NCBI GenBank assembly: GCA_963799415.1
Contig: CAWCXI010000023.1
Coordinates: forward strand, 141,360 to 205,359
Origin: JAMXLO01 sp963799415
GTDB taxonomy: Bacteria; Pseudomonadota; Alphaproteobacteria; Acetobacterales; Acetobacteraceae
DNA: 64,000 bases
Direction: 5' to 3'
Shown here: positions 54,690 through 63,817 of the stretch, one piece after another
How positions within the stretch are numbered: the stretch's first letter is position 1
Layout: each line of letters begins with the position of its first letter
The notes under the pieces: model-generated
Told to the model about the DNA's origin: nothing
Databases searched by the model: none
What the model saw: the letters and a program-made list of their open reading frames with translations, nothing else
Made by a program: the position numbers and the translations under genes

Positions 54690-55714
54690 GACTGTTTCCA
54701 CGGCTGGACTCAGTGTGGGGCAACGTGTCGCACAGCTCGACGGACCAGTGGAGGCGCGACCGGCTCCTGGCTTCACAGGACCATTTCCCCAGCTACTTTG
54801 CATTCACGGTGTCGGAAGCACGCTGCCGGCCGATCAAGTGCAAGCCCTGATTGACAAGGCGGATGACCCCGTATTCGTCCAGGATGCGTTTCGTCAGGCG
54901 CTTGCCGAGCGGCGCCGAACAGGATCGACGTTGGCCGCGCTTCTCCTTGAAGAGCTGCAAGTTTATGCCGCCGACATTAGTGCAGCGAAGGTCGGTTCGC
55001 TGGTTTCCACACTGTTTGCAATAGCAGACGAACTCGACGTAGTCAGCGACGAGCTTCACGGATTCCGAATTGGAGACAATCCCCTACAATCCCCTACGCC
55101 TCAACTGGTTGCTCAACAGCCTTGTGCACGAGCGGTTCCAACAAGCAGAACGAGAGCAGATATATGGAATTGCAATGGCGACAGCGAGCCTTGGCTGGTC
55201 TTGCCGCTTTGCAGAGCGATGCGTCGGATATTTCAAACCGCGAGAGGATGGCCACGACCTTGGTGAACCGATCGTCAGCCAGCCAACGGCCGAGGCCTTC
55301 CACACCGCCGCAATCGGAAAGTTGCAGCTTGCTGCCGAGGACGGAAGCCTTGTTCGGCACAAACGTCTCTCAACGCTGATGTTCGCGTGGGTGCGTTTGA
55401 GCAGCGGAGACGCCTCTGAAGTGCGAGCGTGGACGGATCGCGCGTTGGACGCTGATGCCTTTATGCTGGCATTGACAGAGAACCTTCCGACCGACGCTTG
55501 GACCCACGGAATGGGGTTCGACGGTATGGGGGACCGAGTGGCCAGACGAATTACACGCGTCGAACTCGCGCCGTACGAGAGCGTGCTGGATGTACCGCGT
55601 TTTCTAGGGCGGGTGGCCCAAATGATTGAGCACCATTCGACGAGCGCCGAAGACCGTTCTCAGCTGGAGGGCTTTCTTCGGGTGCCTAGAGGCAACCTCT
55701 TCCGGGACGATTGA
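54690..55714 (+). pseudogene. C-terminal remnant of a KAP family P-loop NTPase
   Basis: Two plus-strand frames join into the C-terminal domain of a KAP NTPase: LPADQVQALIDKADDPVFVQDAFRQ, AALLLEELQVYAADISAAKVG and ELDVVSDELHGFRIGDNPL, then RLNWLLNSLVHERFQQAEREQ, EVRAWTDRALDADAFMLAL and WTHGMGFDGMGDRVARR. The Walker motifs are absent, so the front half is lost, probably with the arrival of IS630. The frame break is a 10-bp tandem duplication, AATCCCCTAC at 55078-55087 and 55088-55097; removing one copy restores GDNPLRLNWLL. Some KAP NTPases act in phage exclusion (PifA), but the role here is unknown. Confidence 0.72.
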
Positions 55715-56026
55715 CGTAGCTCGGCATGTTCGCGAGCCCGAGGCTGGAGAGCGATGCGTTTGGTGCAGACCAACCGACCAAGCATAGTAATTTAAGAATG
55801 AGTTTGCATCTAATGACTCGCCCTTCATTTGTGCCCTGACAAAGGACTGGACCATCTTCGGGACTGCTTGTGCGACTAGTAAATCTCGACCTAGGTCGAG
55901 CAGATCTAGGCCGTAAAAAGACAGGGCATCCAAGGGCAAGGGCGGGATGCCGAGCTTGCGACACAGATTACCGAATTCGTTATCGGAAAGGTAAGCGACG
56001 AAGGAGTGGTTCCCATTCTGGTGCAT
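55604..56026 (-). CDS. Hypothetical protein, weakly supported
   Basis: A possible 140-residue protein from ATG 56026 (MHQNGNHSFVAYLSDNEFGN ... LPLDALSFYGLDLLDLGRDLLVAQAV). The first two thirds look protein-like and the DNA is clearly less GC-rich than the surroundings. The last 35 codons are antisense to the KAP remnant, so the true end may be earlier. No family is recognised and there is no clear ribosome site. Confidence 0.3.
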   Translation of the reverse strand: MHQNGNHSFVAYLSDNEFGNLCRKLGIPPLPLDALSFYGLDLLDLGRDLLVAQAVPKMVQSFVRAQMKGESLDANSFLNYYAWSVGLHQTHRSPASGSRTCRATSIVPEEVASRHPKKALQLRTVFGARRMVLNHLGHPP

Positions 56027-56129
56027 TACTGTAAAGCGCGGTTGCTTGAGGTTGACTCCGCGAGGCGGGGGATTCCGGCACGGCTGCTGATGTGATTCAA
56101 GCTGCTGGCTGGAGCGGAGGCCAGCCTGC

Positions 56130-56962
56130 ATGGAGCCCCGTACTCGCTTGATATTCGAGAACGTGTTGTTGGTGCGGTTGCTGACGGCATGAGTTGCGCA
56201 GAAGCGGCGGAGCATTATTAGGTCAGCCACTCCTCGGCGATCCGCTGGACGAAGCGTCAGGCCGAGACGGGCAGCCCCGCCGCATTGCCGATGGGTGGCA
56301 AGAAGCCCTCTGCCCTGGCCGGCGAGGAGGCCTGGATCCGTGAGCGCGCCAGCGAGCAGGACCGCGCTGATGTCGCGCGGCGGCGGCGGCAATGGCGGGA
56401 GCGGCAGGGCAAGGTTTGTGCAACCCGTCTGATCTTCATTGACGAGGCCCCGGATCTAGTCCGGGGCAGGCTCTGGGCGAAGACGAACATGACCCGCATG
56501 CATGGCCGCTGTGCCAGAGGTCAGCGCCTGGTCGCCAAAGTGCCCCATGGCCAGCGCAAGACGCTCACCTTCGTGGCCGGGCTACGATGTGACGGCATCA
56601 CCGCGCCGTGCATCCTGGATGGCCCCATCAACGCCGAGAGTTTCCTCGCATGGGTGATGCAGTTCCTGGTCCCAATCCTGCGGCCAGGCGACATCGTGGT
56701 GATGGAAAATCTCAGCAGCCATAAGGCCCCTGCCATACGACGAGCGATCCGGACGGCCGGTGCCAAGCTGTTCTATCTGCCGCCTTACAGTCCCGACCTG
56801 GACCCGATCGAACAGGCGTTCTCCAAGCTCAAGACACTCCTGCGAAAGGCAAACGCCCGTAGTTTCGAGCAGGTCCAGGGCGCTAGCGCCCTGCTCCTTA
56901 AAGCCATAACCCCACAGGAATGTCGAAACTTCCTTGTCCATGCAGGATATACGTCAACCTAA
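56130..56962 (+). pseudogene. Second IS630 family transposase, decayed
   Basis: The transposase text begins YSLDIRERVVGAVADGMSCAEAAEHY, has an in-frame stop, and continues VSHSSAIRWTKRQAETGSPAALPMGGKKP. An internal deletion removes the second half of the helix-turn-helix region (SALAGEEAWIRERASEQDRADVARRR). Short extra sequence interrupts FIDE-WAKTNMTR, after which the catalytic domain is well kept (PGDIVVMENLSSHKAPAIRRA, FYLPPYSPDLDPIEQAFSKLK). It differs in sequence from the IS630 at 52-54 kb. It sits at the broken end of the alcohol dehydrogenase gene. Confidence 0.82.
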
Positions 56963-57031
56963 AGATATCGCACTTCAAAAGCTGATGAGTACGTCGTGAT
57001 GCAGAATGTCTTGCCCTGCTCGAATGCTGGA

Positions 57032-57604
57032 TTATTGAATTTGCCAGAATGCCACGTGCTTGGCGCCAATCCGAGCTTCTGTGCATCCGCAGCCGATGAC
57101 CAACGGCACATCGTCGGCCGCAAGCCGCGCGTTCTGTACAGCGTGCCAGCCCACCGCGATCGGCTCAGTGAGTGCCGCCTTGTCGGCGGGCAGCCCGTTC
57201 GGCACATCGATCAGCAGTCGCTCGGCGAGCGGCATATACTGCGCGAATCCGCCGGCGACGTCGTTGGAATAGCCGATGCCCTGCACCGTCTTGTCAGCGA
57301 TCGTCATCGGCATCGAGCAGACCAGCGTGCCGGGTTTCAGGCGCCCCTCGGTACCAGGACCGTGTTCGACGATTTCGCAGCAGAACTCGTGGCCGAACAC
57401 CACGTCGCGCGTCGGATCCATCGACAGGCGCCCGCCCGAGCGGCGCGCACGCTCGACAAACTGCGCGGTATGCTTTGCCGCGTGCAGATCGGTGCCGCAG
57501 ATGCCGCAGCACAGCGTCTTCACCAGCACCTGGCCTGCCGCCGGTTTGGGATCGGCGACGGTATCGACCACGATGTCGCCGTGGCGGAAGATAGCGGCAC
57601 GCAT
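57032..57604 (-). pseudogene. Zinc-dependent alcohol dehydrogenase, C-terminally truncated by IS630
   Basis: 190 residues remain of a medium-chain dehydrogenase of about 350. The zinc sites are present (LCCGICGTDLHAAKH, VVFGHEFCCEI), as are MTIADKTVQGIGYSNDVAGGFAQYMPL and TEPIAVGWHAVQ. The Rossmann motif begins (VPLVIGCG) and is then replaced by CTEARIGAKHVAFWQIQ, foreign sequence ahead of the IS630 remnant. The cofactor domain is lost, so the product should be inactive. The start is 21 bases after the stop of the DsbA-like gene. Confidence 0.82.
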
Positions 57605-57625
57605 GGCATTTCCCCGTTTGCTTTG

Positions 57626-58240
57626 TCACGCCGCGAGCATGGCACGGATGTCCGGCAGATGCTCGCGACCCCAGAACAGTTCGTCGTCAACGACAAAGCT
57701 GGGCACGCCGAACACGCCCCTCGCCTCCGCTTCACGGCTGATCGCCGCCACCTCATCGCGACCTTCTTGCGCGCGCGCGGCGAATGAAGTGCCATTGGCA
57801 CCGGACTCTGCCAGCACTGCGGCGATCACCGCGACATCCTCGATGTCCAGCTCGCGTTTCCAGAAGCGCTCGAACACGATGTCGTGGTAGCAGCGGAACA
57901 CCTCATCGCCGGCGCGCTGCGCATGCAGCATGCCGGCAGCGGCAAGGGACGAATCCCAGATCTTCTGCGGTCCGCGAATCACCAGTCCGCGTTTGCGTGC
58001 CTGACGACGGCAGTCCATGTAGCTATAGCGCACGCGACGCCATTGATGTGCGTTGCGCTCCGCCTCCAGCACGTGCCCTTCCGCATCGAGACGCGCCGAG
58101 CCGAGAAAGCTTGGGATGTCGAGCACGTAAGGGCGCCATTCCAGGTGAACCGGGAAGTCGCGTTCGAGTTCGTACTCAAGGTCCTTGGCCAGATAGGCAT
58201 AGGGGCTTTTGTAGTCGGTATAGACCGTGATGCGGCGCAT
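57626..58240 (-). CDS. DsbA-family 2-hydroxychromene-2-carboxylate isomerase-like protein
   Basis: A 204-residue thioredoxin-fold protein of the kappa-GST/HCCA isomerase group. TVYTDYKSPYAYLAKDLEYELE has Ser in place of the redox Cys, as in HCCA isomerases. VIRGPQKIWDSSLAAAGML and the C-terminal EARGVFGVPSFVVDDELFWGREHL are typical. It would be a glutathione-dependent isomerase in aromatic catabolism. The gene follows the YqgE gene by 7 bases on the same strand. Confidence 0.88.
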   Translation of the reverse strand: MRRITVYTDYKSPYAYLAKDLEYELERDFPVHLEWRPYVLDIPSFLGSARLDAEGHVLEAERNAHQWRRVRYSYMDCRRQARKRGLVIRGPQKIWDSSLAAAGMLHAQRAGDEVFRCYHDIVFERFWKRELDIEDVAVIAAVLAESGANGTSFAARAQEGRDEVAAISREAEARGVFGVPSFVVDDELFWGREHLPDIRAMLAA

Positions 58241-58247
58241 GGCGTCC

Positions 58248-58877
58248 TCAGAGCGAGATAGTGCGGCGCTTCATTGCCTCGTCCCACAGTTTGCCGCGAT
58301 CGAAATCGAACACGAGCGTGGGTTCCTCCGGTACGGTGAACCAGCCGCCGACCGCCAGTTCGCCTTCCAGCTGCCCCGGGCCCCAACCGGCGTAACCGAA
58401 CGCGACAAGGCTCTGCCTGGGACCCTCGTGGTGACTGATGTCGCGCAGCACGTCCGGATTGCTGGTCATCGCGACGCGGCCGTCGATATTGATGGTGCCG
58501 GTGCGGTGATAGTCGGCGCTGTGCACGACGAGGCCGACCTCGGGTTGCACGGGCCCCCCGGCATATAGCCGAATGGTACCGTCGCTGCCTTTGCTCTCAA
58601 GGCCGAGCGCGTCGAGCAGCTGCGCGATCGGCAATTCCTCGCGCGGCCGGTTGATCACGATACCGAGCGCACCATCCTTGTTGTGCTGCACCATCAGGAT
58701 GACCGTGTGCTGAAAGCGCGGATCACTCATCTCGGGTGTGGCAACCAGAAGCTGGCCGGCGAGCGATGCGCCCGGCTGAATGTCCTCGGGCTTCGCAAGC
58801 ACGGCGGCGCTGAGCATCGGCGACACGAGCAGGGCGCCGAAGCACAGAATGCTACGCCTGGACCGCATGAAAGCCAT
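58248..58877 (-). CDS. YqgE/AlgH family protein with signal peptide
   Basis: A 209-residue YqgE/AlgH protein. After the N-terminus, SLAGQLLVATPEMSDPRFQHTVILMVQHNKDGALGIVINRP and ALVSF-like DYHRTGTINIDGRVAMTSNPDVLRDI match the family, ending LVAFGYAGWGPGQLEGELAVGGW. Unusually it begins MAFMRSRRSILCFGALLVSP followed by MLSAAVLA, which looks like an export signal, while most family members are cytoplasmic. Starts at 58877 and 58868 both keep the signal. The function of the family is unknown. Confidence 0.85.
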   Translation of the reverse strand: MAFMRSRRSILCFGALLVSPMLSAAVLAKPEDIQPGASLAGQLLVATPEMSDPRFQHTVILMVQHNKDGALGIVINRPREELPIAQLLDALGLESKGSDGTIRLYAGGPVQPEVGLVVHSADYHRTGTINIDGRVAMTSNPDVLRDISHHEGPRQSLVAFGYAGWGPGQLEGELAVGGWFTVPEEPTLVFDFDRGKLWDEAMKRRTISL

Positions 58878-58953
58878 CGCCCGATATCCTGCCGCGATGC
58901 ACGAACGCGTGCAAACGGCATATGATGCTGCGGTCAGGAGAAGGAAACTCAGG

Positions 58954-59517
58954 ATGCCAGACACCCCAACGTTCGGCCGTTACGCCGAGATACCGTTCGA
59001 TCGCATGACGCCGGAACAGCAGGAAGGCTACCGCTTTCTGGTCGACGGCCCGCGCGGGCGCTTACCTGGACCGTACAAGGTCTGGGTGCACAATCCGAAG
59101 CTGGTGCACGCGGCCGAGCCACTCGGGCAGCATTTCACGCCGGGGGCATCGTCGCTGACCGAGCGCGAGCGCGAGATCGCTGTCGTGGTCATCACCAGCA
59201 AGTGGCACTCGGCCTATCCCAACAATGCGCATGAGCAACGCGGCAAAGAGGTAGGACTGCCGGCTGCCGCGGTGGAGGCGATCGTCGCCGGATTGCCCAC
59301 CGCGTTCGAGGATACGCGCGAGCAGGCGGTGTACGAGGTCGCGATGGCGTTGGCCAACGTGCAACTCGTGCCGCAGGGGCTGTACGATCGCGCGGTGAAG
59401 GTACTCGGCCACGAGAGCATCACCGACATGATCGTCCTGATGGGCTACTATACATGCGTATCGCTGACGATGAATTTCTACGCGGTACCGGCCGGCAGTC
59501 CCGGTCTGGCGCGCTGA
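58954..59517 (+). CDS. Carboxymuconolactone decarboxylase family protein
   Basis: A 187-residue CMD/AhpD-like helical protein. LTEREREIAVVVITSKWHSAYPNNAHEQRGKEVGL covers the signature region, in which AhpD has a CxxC; here those Cys are absent (SKWHSAYPNNAHE), so it is not a peroxidase partner of that type. GYYTCVSLTMNFYAVP is the C-terminal helix. ATG 58954 follows an AG-rich stretch. A palindromic repeat begins 4 bases after the stop. Confidence 0.87.
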   Translation: MPDTPTFGRYAEIPFDRMTPEQQEGYRFLVDGPRGRLPGPYKVWVHNPKLVHAAEPLGQHFTPGASSLTEREREIAVVVITSKWHSAYPNNAHEQRGKEVGLPAAAVEAIVAGLPTAFEDTREQAVYEVAMALANVQLVPQGLYDRAVKVLGHESITDMIVLMGYYTCVSLTMNFYAVPAGSPGLAR

Positions 59518-59520
59518 CCT

Positions 59521-59610
59521 GTCATTGCGAGGAGCGTCAGCGACGAAGCAAGCTCCATCGAGACATGACCTTGATGGAGATTGCCTCGTCGCTACGCTTC
59601 TCGCAATGAC
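59521..59610. repeat. Palindromic dispersed repeat, copy 3 of 3
   Basis: A 90-bp imperfect palindrome from GTCATTGCGAGGAGCGTCAG to CGCTTCTCGCAATGAC, with inner arms GCTCCATC and GATGGAG. It fills the 101-base gap between two convergent genes. Confidence 0.9.
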
Positions 59611-59618
59611 GGTGGACC

Positions 59619-60494
59619 TCACTCGACGCCGAGGCGAGGCACCACCTTGCGATACAGGTGCCACGTCGCATGTCCGAGCACGGGCAGAATTACCACCAGG
59701 CCCACGAACAGCGGCACCGACCCAATCACCAGGCCACAGGCGACGATAAGCCCCCATAGCGCCATGACGCCGGGATTGGCTGAGACGGCACGCACCGACG
59801 TTGATATGGCGGTGCCGATGCCGACGTTGCGATCGAGCAGCAGCGGAAACGACACGACGCTGACCGCGAGCACCAGCAGCGCGAACAGGAATCCGATGCC
59901 GATGCCAACGACGATCATCGTCCACCCTGCATTGGTGATGAACACCTCGTTGACAAAGCTGGCGACAGATGTGGGTGGTTGCGGGCCAAGCGTGACGACA
60001 TAGATGATCTGCGCCACAACCAGCCAGAGCATGAACAGCGCGATCAGCATCAGGCCGAGCAGCAGGATCGCGCCGATCGAGGGTGAGCGAAGCACGCCGA
60101 ACGCATCCACCCAGCGCACGTCGCTGCCTTGCTCCCGTCGCCTGCTTATTTCATTCAATCCGACCGCCGCGAGCGGCCCCACCAGCGCAAAGCCGGACGC
60201 CAGCGGGAACAGCAGCGGCAGCAAGCCATAACCTGACGCGAGCCGGCCCAGAACCAAACCGATCACCGGGTAGATGACGCACAGGAAGATGACGTCGGTG
60301 CGGTTTGCCTCGAAGTCGGCAAGACCGCGCGCAAGGGCGTCCCACAGGTCGGCGACGCCAATACGGCGAACGGCAAGGGGCGCGTCTTCCGGGGCGCCCT
60401 TGTGCCAGTAATCTTCAGGCCCAGCGGCGCCGATTTCGTGTGCCGCGAGTTGAAGTTGATCCCACCCCCAACCAGGCGGACTTTGGATGACCAT
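59619..60494 (-). CDS. DUF2189 family integral membrane protein
   Basis: A 291-residue membrane protein with about six hydrophobic segments: VIFLCVIYPVIGLVLGRLA, LFPLASGFALVGPLAAVGL, IGAILLLGLMLIALFMLWLV, MIVVGIGIGFLFALLVLAVS, and two near the C-terminus. The cytoplasmic N-terminus contains VRRIGVADLWDALARGLADFEANRTDV. This matches DUF2189, a family of unknown function. The gene converges on the repeat at 59521. Confidence 0.87.
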   Translation of the reverse strand: MVIQSPPGWGWDQLQLAAHEIGAAGPEDYWHKGAPEDAPLAVRRIGVADLWDALARGLADFEANRTDVIFLCVIYPVIGLVLGRLASGYGLLPLLFPLASGFALVGPLAAVGLNEISRRREQGSDVRWVDAFGVLRSPSIGAILLLGLMLIALFMLWLVVAQIIYVVTLGPQPPTSVASFVNEVFITNAGWTMIVVGIGIGFLFALLVLAVSVVSFPLLLDRNVGIGTAISTSVRAVSANPGVMALWGLIVACGLVIGSVPLFVGLVVILPVLGHATWHLYRKVVPRLGVE

Positions 60495-60620
60495 GCTCGT
60501 TCCTCCCGAACCAGTGGTCAGGGAGCGGCAGCGGTCAGAGAGCCACCGCTCCCCGTGACGGAAAGCATACGTCGCGGGATACCCGAATGGCCATCACAAA
60601 ATTCCTGCTTGCGCGCGGCA

Positions 60621-61922
60621 TCACGATCCTCCGGCAGCCGCGGCTACGCGCGGGTCGGCGGCCGGAACGGAGATGGCACCGCCTCGGTCGGAGGCAAAGT
60701 TGATGGTCCCCGGCGCGTCAGGCCCACCACCTCGCCGACCGAACGACTTTACGACGGGTACATCCGCGGGATCCATCGGCTTCATGCGTGGCTTGCGCGC
60801 GAGTGCCTGCTCGATGAATGGCGCCAGCTCCGCCTGCTTCTGCTTCGCGCGGACCGCCTCGCGCGCCTTGAATTCGGGCAGCAGTGTTGCAGCGAACAGT
60901 TCCAGCGAATCGCAGATGTGTTCGTGCTTGTTGGTGCCGGACTGCTGCACGAAGATGACCTGGTCGACGCCGGCGTCCTCGTAGCCCTTCAGGTGAACGC
61001 GCAATTGATCGGGCGTGCCGATGCCGCCGCGGCCAGCGTTGTCCGGCAACTTGTCCTTCACCTCCAGGAACTGGTCCCACATGTTGGTGACGCCGGGGCG
61101 GTGTTGGCCGAAGATGGCGATGTAGCCGAGCGAGTAACCGAAGAAACGGAAGCCATCGAGACCGCGGCGGATCGCCTCCTGCTCATCGGTGTGGCACGAC
61201 ATGCCGGTGACCAGCGCGATGTTCGGATTGACGCTGTGACCGATCGGCACGCACTCCGGCGACTTGATGATGTCGTAGTATTCCTGCACCCATTTCGCGG
61301 CCAGCTCCGGTTCCAGAAAGGCGAAGGTCAGCGCGCCCAACCCGGCACGTGCGGCACGATGGATGGTCTCGCGCTTGGAGCACGCAACCCACATCGGCGG
61401 ATGCGGTTTCTGCACCGACTTCGGCACCAGATTGCGGCACGGCATGTCGAAATACGTGCCGCGGAAGCCGGGATAGGGGCGCATCGCCAGCATGTTGGCG
61501 GCCTGTTCGGCGGCCTCGCGCCACATCGCGCTCTTTTCCTCGGGCGGGATGTGGAAGCCTTCCATCTCCAGCGCGGTCGCCGATTCACCGGTGCCCCAGT
61601 CGGCGCGGCCGTTTGACACCAGATCGAGTGTGGCAATGCGCTCCGCCACGCGCGCCGGATGATTGTACTTTGGCGGCATCAGCACGATGCCGTGGCCCAG
61701 CCGGATCCGCTGCGTGCGCTGCGAACAGGCCGCGAGGAAGATCTCCGGAGCTGATGAGTGCGAGTATTCTTCCAGGAAGTGATGCTCGACCTCCCAGACA
61801 TAGTCGATGCCGAGTTTGTCGCCGAGTTCGACCTGTGCGAGCGCCTCTTGGTATAGCCGGCGTTCAGAATCCTCGCCCCAGGGCTGTGGCAACTGGTGTT
61901 CGTAGAACATGCCGAATTTCAT
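60621..61922 (-). CDS. LLM-class flavin-dependent oxidoreductase (bacterial luciferase family)
   Basis: A 433-residue luciferase-like monooxygenase. MKFGMFYEHQLPQPWGEDSE, DYVWEVEHHFLEEYSHSSAPEIFLAACSQRT and IRLGHGIVLMPPKYNHPARVAERIATLDLVSNGR are typical of the group. It needs reduced FMN supplied by another protein. It is the third LLM-type enzyme in the window and not closely similar to the other two. The C-terminal tail of about 60 residues is unusual, rich in Pro, Gly and Ala. The start is supported by an upstream AGGAGGAAG-like stretch. Confidence 0.9.
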   Translation of the reverse strand: MKFGMFYEHQLPQPWGEDSERRLYQEALAQVELGDKLGIDYVWEVEHHFLEEYSHSSAPEIFLAACSQRTQRIRLGHGIVLMPPKYNHPARVAERIATLDLVSNGRADWGTGESATALEMEGFHIPPEEKSAMWREAAEQAANMLAMRPYPGFRGTYFDMPCRNLVPKSVQKPHPPMWVACSKRETIHRAARAGLGALTFAFLEPELAAKWVQEYYDIIKSPECVPIGHSVNPNIALVTGMSCHTDEQEAIRRGLDGFRFFGYSLGYIAIFGQHRPGVTNMWDQFLEVKDKLPDNAGRGGIGTPDQLRVHLKGYEDAGVDQVIFVQQSGTNKHEHICDSLELFAATLLPEFKAREAVRAKQKQAELAPFIEQALARKPRMKPMDPADVPVVKSFGRRGGGPDAPGTINFASDRGGAISVPAADPRVAAAAGGS

Positions 61923-62541
61923 CGTGCTTCCTCCTGAGCGTCATGGCGGGGCTTTGGCCCCATTGGCGCCAGCATAAGGCCATTGCGGCGACCGCTCCCA
62001 ATCGTCATGGCCGGGGCAGGCTGCGACACGCAACCGCGGCCGGGTCACCTTGGGCCGGACCGTTTCCGCAGGTGACAAGACGAATGGAACCGCAAAGCAC
62101 GCAAAACACGCAAATGCCGCCAGTTCGCAAATAGGTTGGTGCCGGACTGACGCCTGCGTCGGCTGACAAGCGTGACTGCTGATGGGCGCTTACGCGCCTA
62201 CATGAGCACGGACCCATTGGCGTTAATTTGCGATGACGGCGCCGACCGGGCGGCCGCGCACCTCGGCGGCGATTTTCCGCTTCGGTGGGCAGACGGGCGA
62301 AGCGGGGGTCTTCGGTGTGGTGGGCGGGCTCGGGTTCGCGCTGCTGCACCGAGCCGGCGAGCTGCTTGCCGTAGTCGATCAGCTTGCGAACGAGGCAAAG
62401 GACGCGGCCGAGGCGGCTGGGCTTGTCCGCGCCGCCCCGACGGGGATCGGGTCCGTGGTTGCGGTGGAGGGTTGGACGACGGCCGGCATGAACAAAACAA
62501 GAACTAAAGCAGCGAGGTCTGTCAAGAAATAGTTCCCCGCT
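61923..62541. other. Intergenic region between LLM gene and IS4
   Basis: About 620 bases. It contains three direct copies of GCAAA with a 9-base period (62092, 62101, 62110), a short pattern scattered in many GC-rich genomes, and a possible gene remnant on the minus strand near 62005-62349. No intact gene is supported. Confidence 0.5.
62005..62349 (-). pseudogene. Remnant of a small hypothetical gene
   Basis: On the minus strand a frame that is open from about 62480 reads GGADKPSRLGRVLCLVRKLI, then DYGKQLAGSVQQRE, which is protein-like and resembles short hypothetical proteins repeated in Acetobacteraceae genomes. After about 62330 the text becomes low-complexity Arg/Pro and loses that character. 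No proper start codon is present, so it is at best a fragment. The family assignment is from memory and weak. Confidence 0.28.
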
Positions 62542-63817
62542 TCACCGCATTACGGTGCGGCCGGAAACGGCAATGACCCATCCGCTTGTGCTACACAGCT
62601 TGAACGATGCCACACATGGAAACCACGATGCTTCCCGAACCCCGAGGTCTGGTCCGCGCCCGCCCCGCACCCCGGGAACGTGTGCGAAGAGAGGCTGGGC
62701 TGCGAGCATCTGGGCGAACCGCTTGATGAGTGGCTGCAGGAGAAAATCGGTCATGTTTGGCATGAGTTCGTAAAGCATGCTGCCCTGACGGAACAGCGAA
62801 TGCGTGCGCCGCTTGGTCGTGTTGGTCTTGAGGTGCCGATCGTAGCCCAGCTGTTCTCCTGCGGCGCCCAGGAGCGTCAGCAAGACCACGGCGAAGGCAT
62901 TGATCAGCCACAGGCGGTCTCGCCGGTCGGGCGTGCTGACATGCATCGATCCGAGCCCCATGCCGAAGCGGAGATCCTTTGTGTCGCGGAAACCGCCCTC
63001 GATCTCCCAACGCTTGGCATACAGCTTGATCAAGGCCCGCGCGGGTTCGTCGGCAGTGCTGGCCGCAAGGCACCACGGCTCTTTCATGCCTTTCGCCCGC
63101 ACGCAGACCACGGTGGCGACCGGATACGCCTGGGCGGTGACCGCCGCACCGCGCAGGGTTCGCGCGCGACCGCCGTGCCTACCAATCGGCCGCCGCGCGC
63201 GCCTCGCCATCGGTGGCAGTGACCGCGATGTTGCCGCGAAAGCGGATGACGAAGTCGAACTTCAGTTCCTCGCTCAGCACCCGATAGAGCTTGTGGTCGC
63301 CGAAGCCGCGATCGGCCACGATCCGCACACGGACTGCGGCGGGCAGGATTTCGGCCAGGCGCACCAGGACCTGATACTCGTAGCCGTTGCGACGGTTTTT
63401 CAGCGTCGCCTTGTCCACGGTCAGCCAAACCAGCGGCGTGGCCCGTCCATGGCGGGACAACAGCGACAGCATGATCGTCGCCTGACCGTCGGCGTCGAAC
63501 TCGGTCCAGTCCATCGCCACCGTGATGCTGTCGCGTTGGCCGACCACGTAAGGCACCCAATGGACCTGCAGGGCATCGACGTCGATGCCGCGGTTGGACA
63601 ACAGTCGGTCCACCTGGTCGACCGCGTGCTTGGTCAGTCGGCCGCGCGCCAGCGCCAGACCCTGGCCGATCAGGCCGACCGCCAGCGACGCGGACTGGAT
63701 CGCCCCGAGCGTGGCTCCGGCCAAAGACTTCACCCGCTTGGCGTGCAGGTCGTCGCCGAACAGCGTGTCGAGGAAGCCGTGAACACCGTCGAAGGAAAGT
63801 GGCTGACGCATCGCCAT
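62542..63817 (-). pseudogene. IS4 family transposase, one frameshift near 63185
   Basis: About 424 residues. From ATG 63817 the first frame gives MRQPLSFDGVHGFLDTLFGDDL, with catalytic Asp in TVAMDWTEFDADGQATIML and in RIVADRGFGDHKLYRVLSEE. After ARAAADW a stop occurs; one base further on, the frame GRHGGRARTLRGAAVTAQAY continues to the IS4 hallmark YAKRWEIEGGFRDTKD, which fits Y-x2-R-x3-E-x6-K with the catalytic Glu. All catalytic residues are kept, so a single indel is the only defect. Terminal inverted repeats were not identified by eye. Confidence 0.82.

Noticed and set aside
60402..61616. A 404-codon plus-strand frame
   Set aside because: It is antisense to the luciferase-like oxidoreductase and has the His/Arg/Ala-rich composition of a shadow.
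62092..62114. Short direct repeats GCAAA with 9-base period, considered as iterons or a CRISPR
   Set aside because: There are only three units, the unit is 5 bases, and no replication or cas gene is near.
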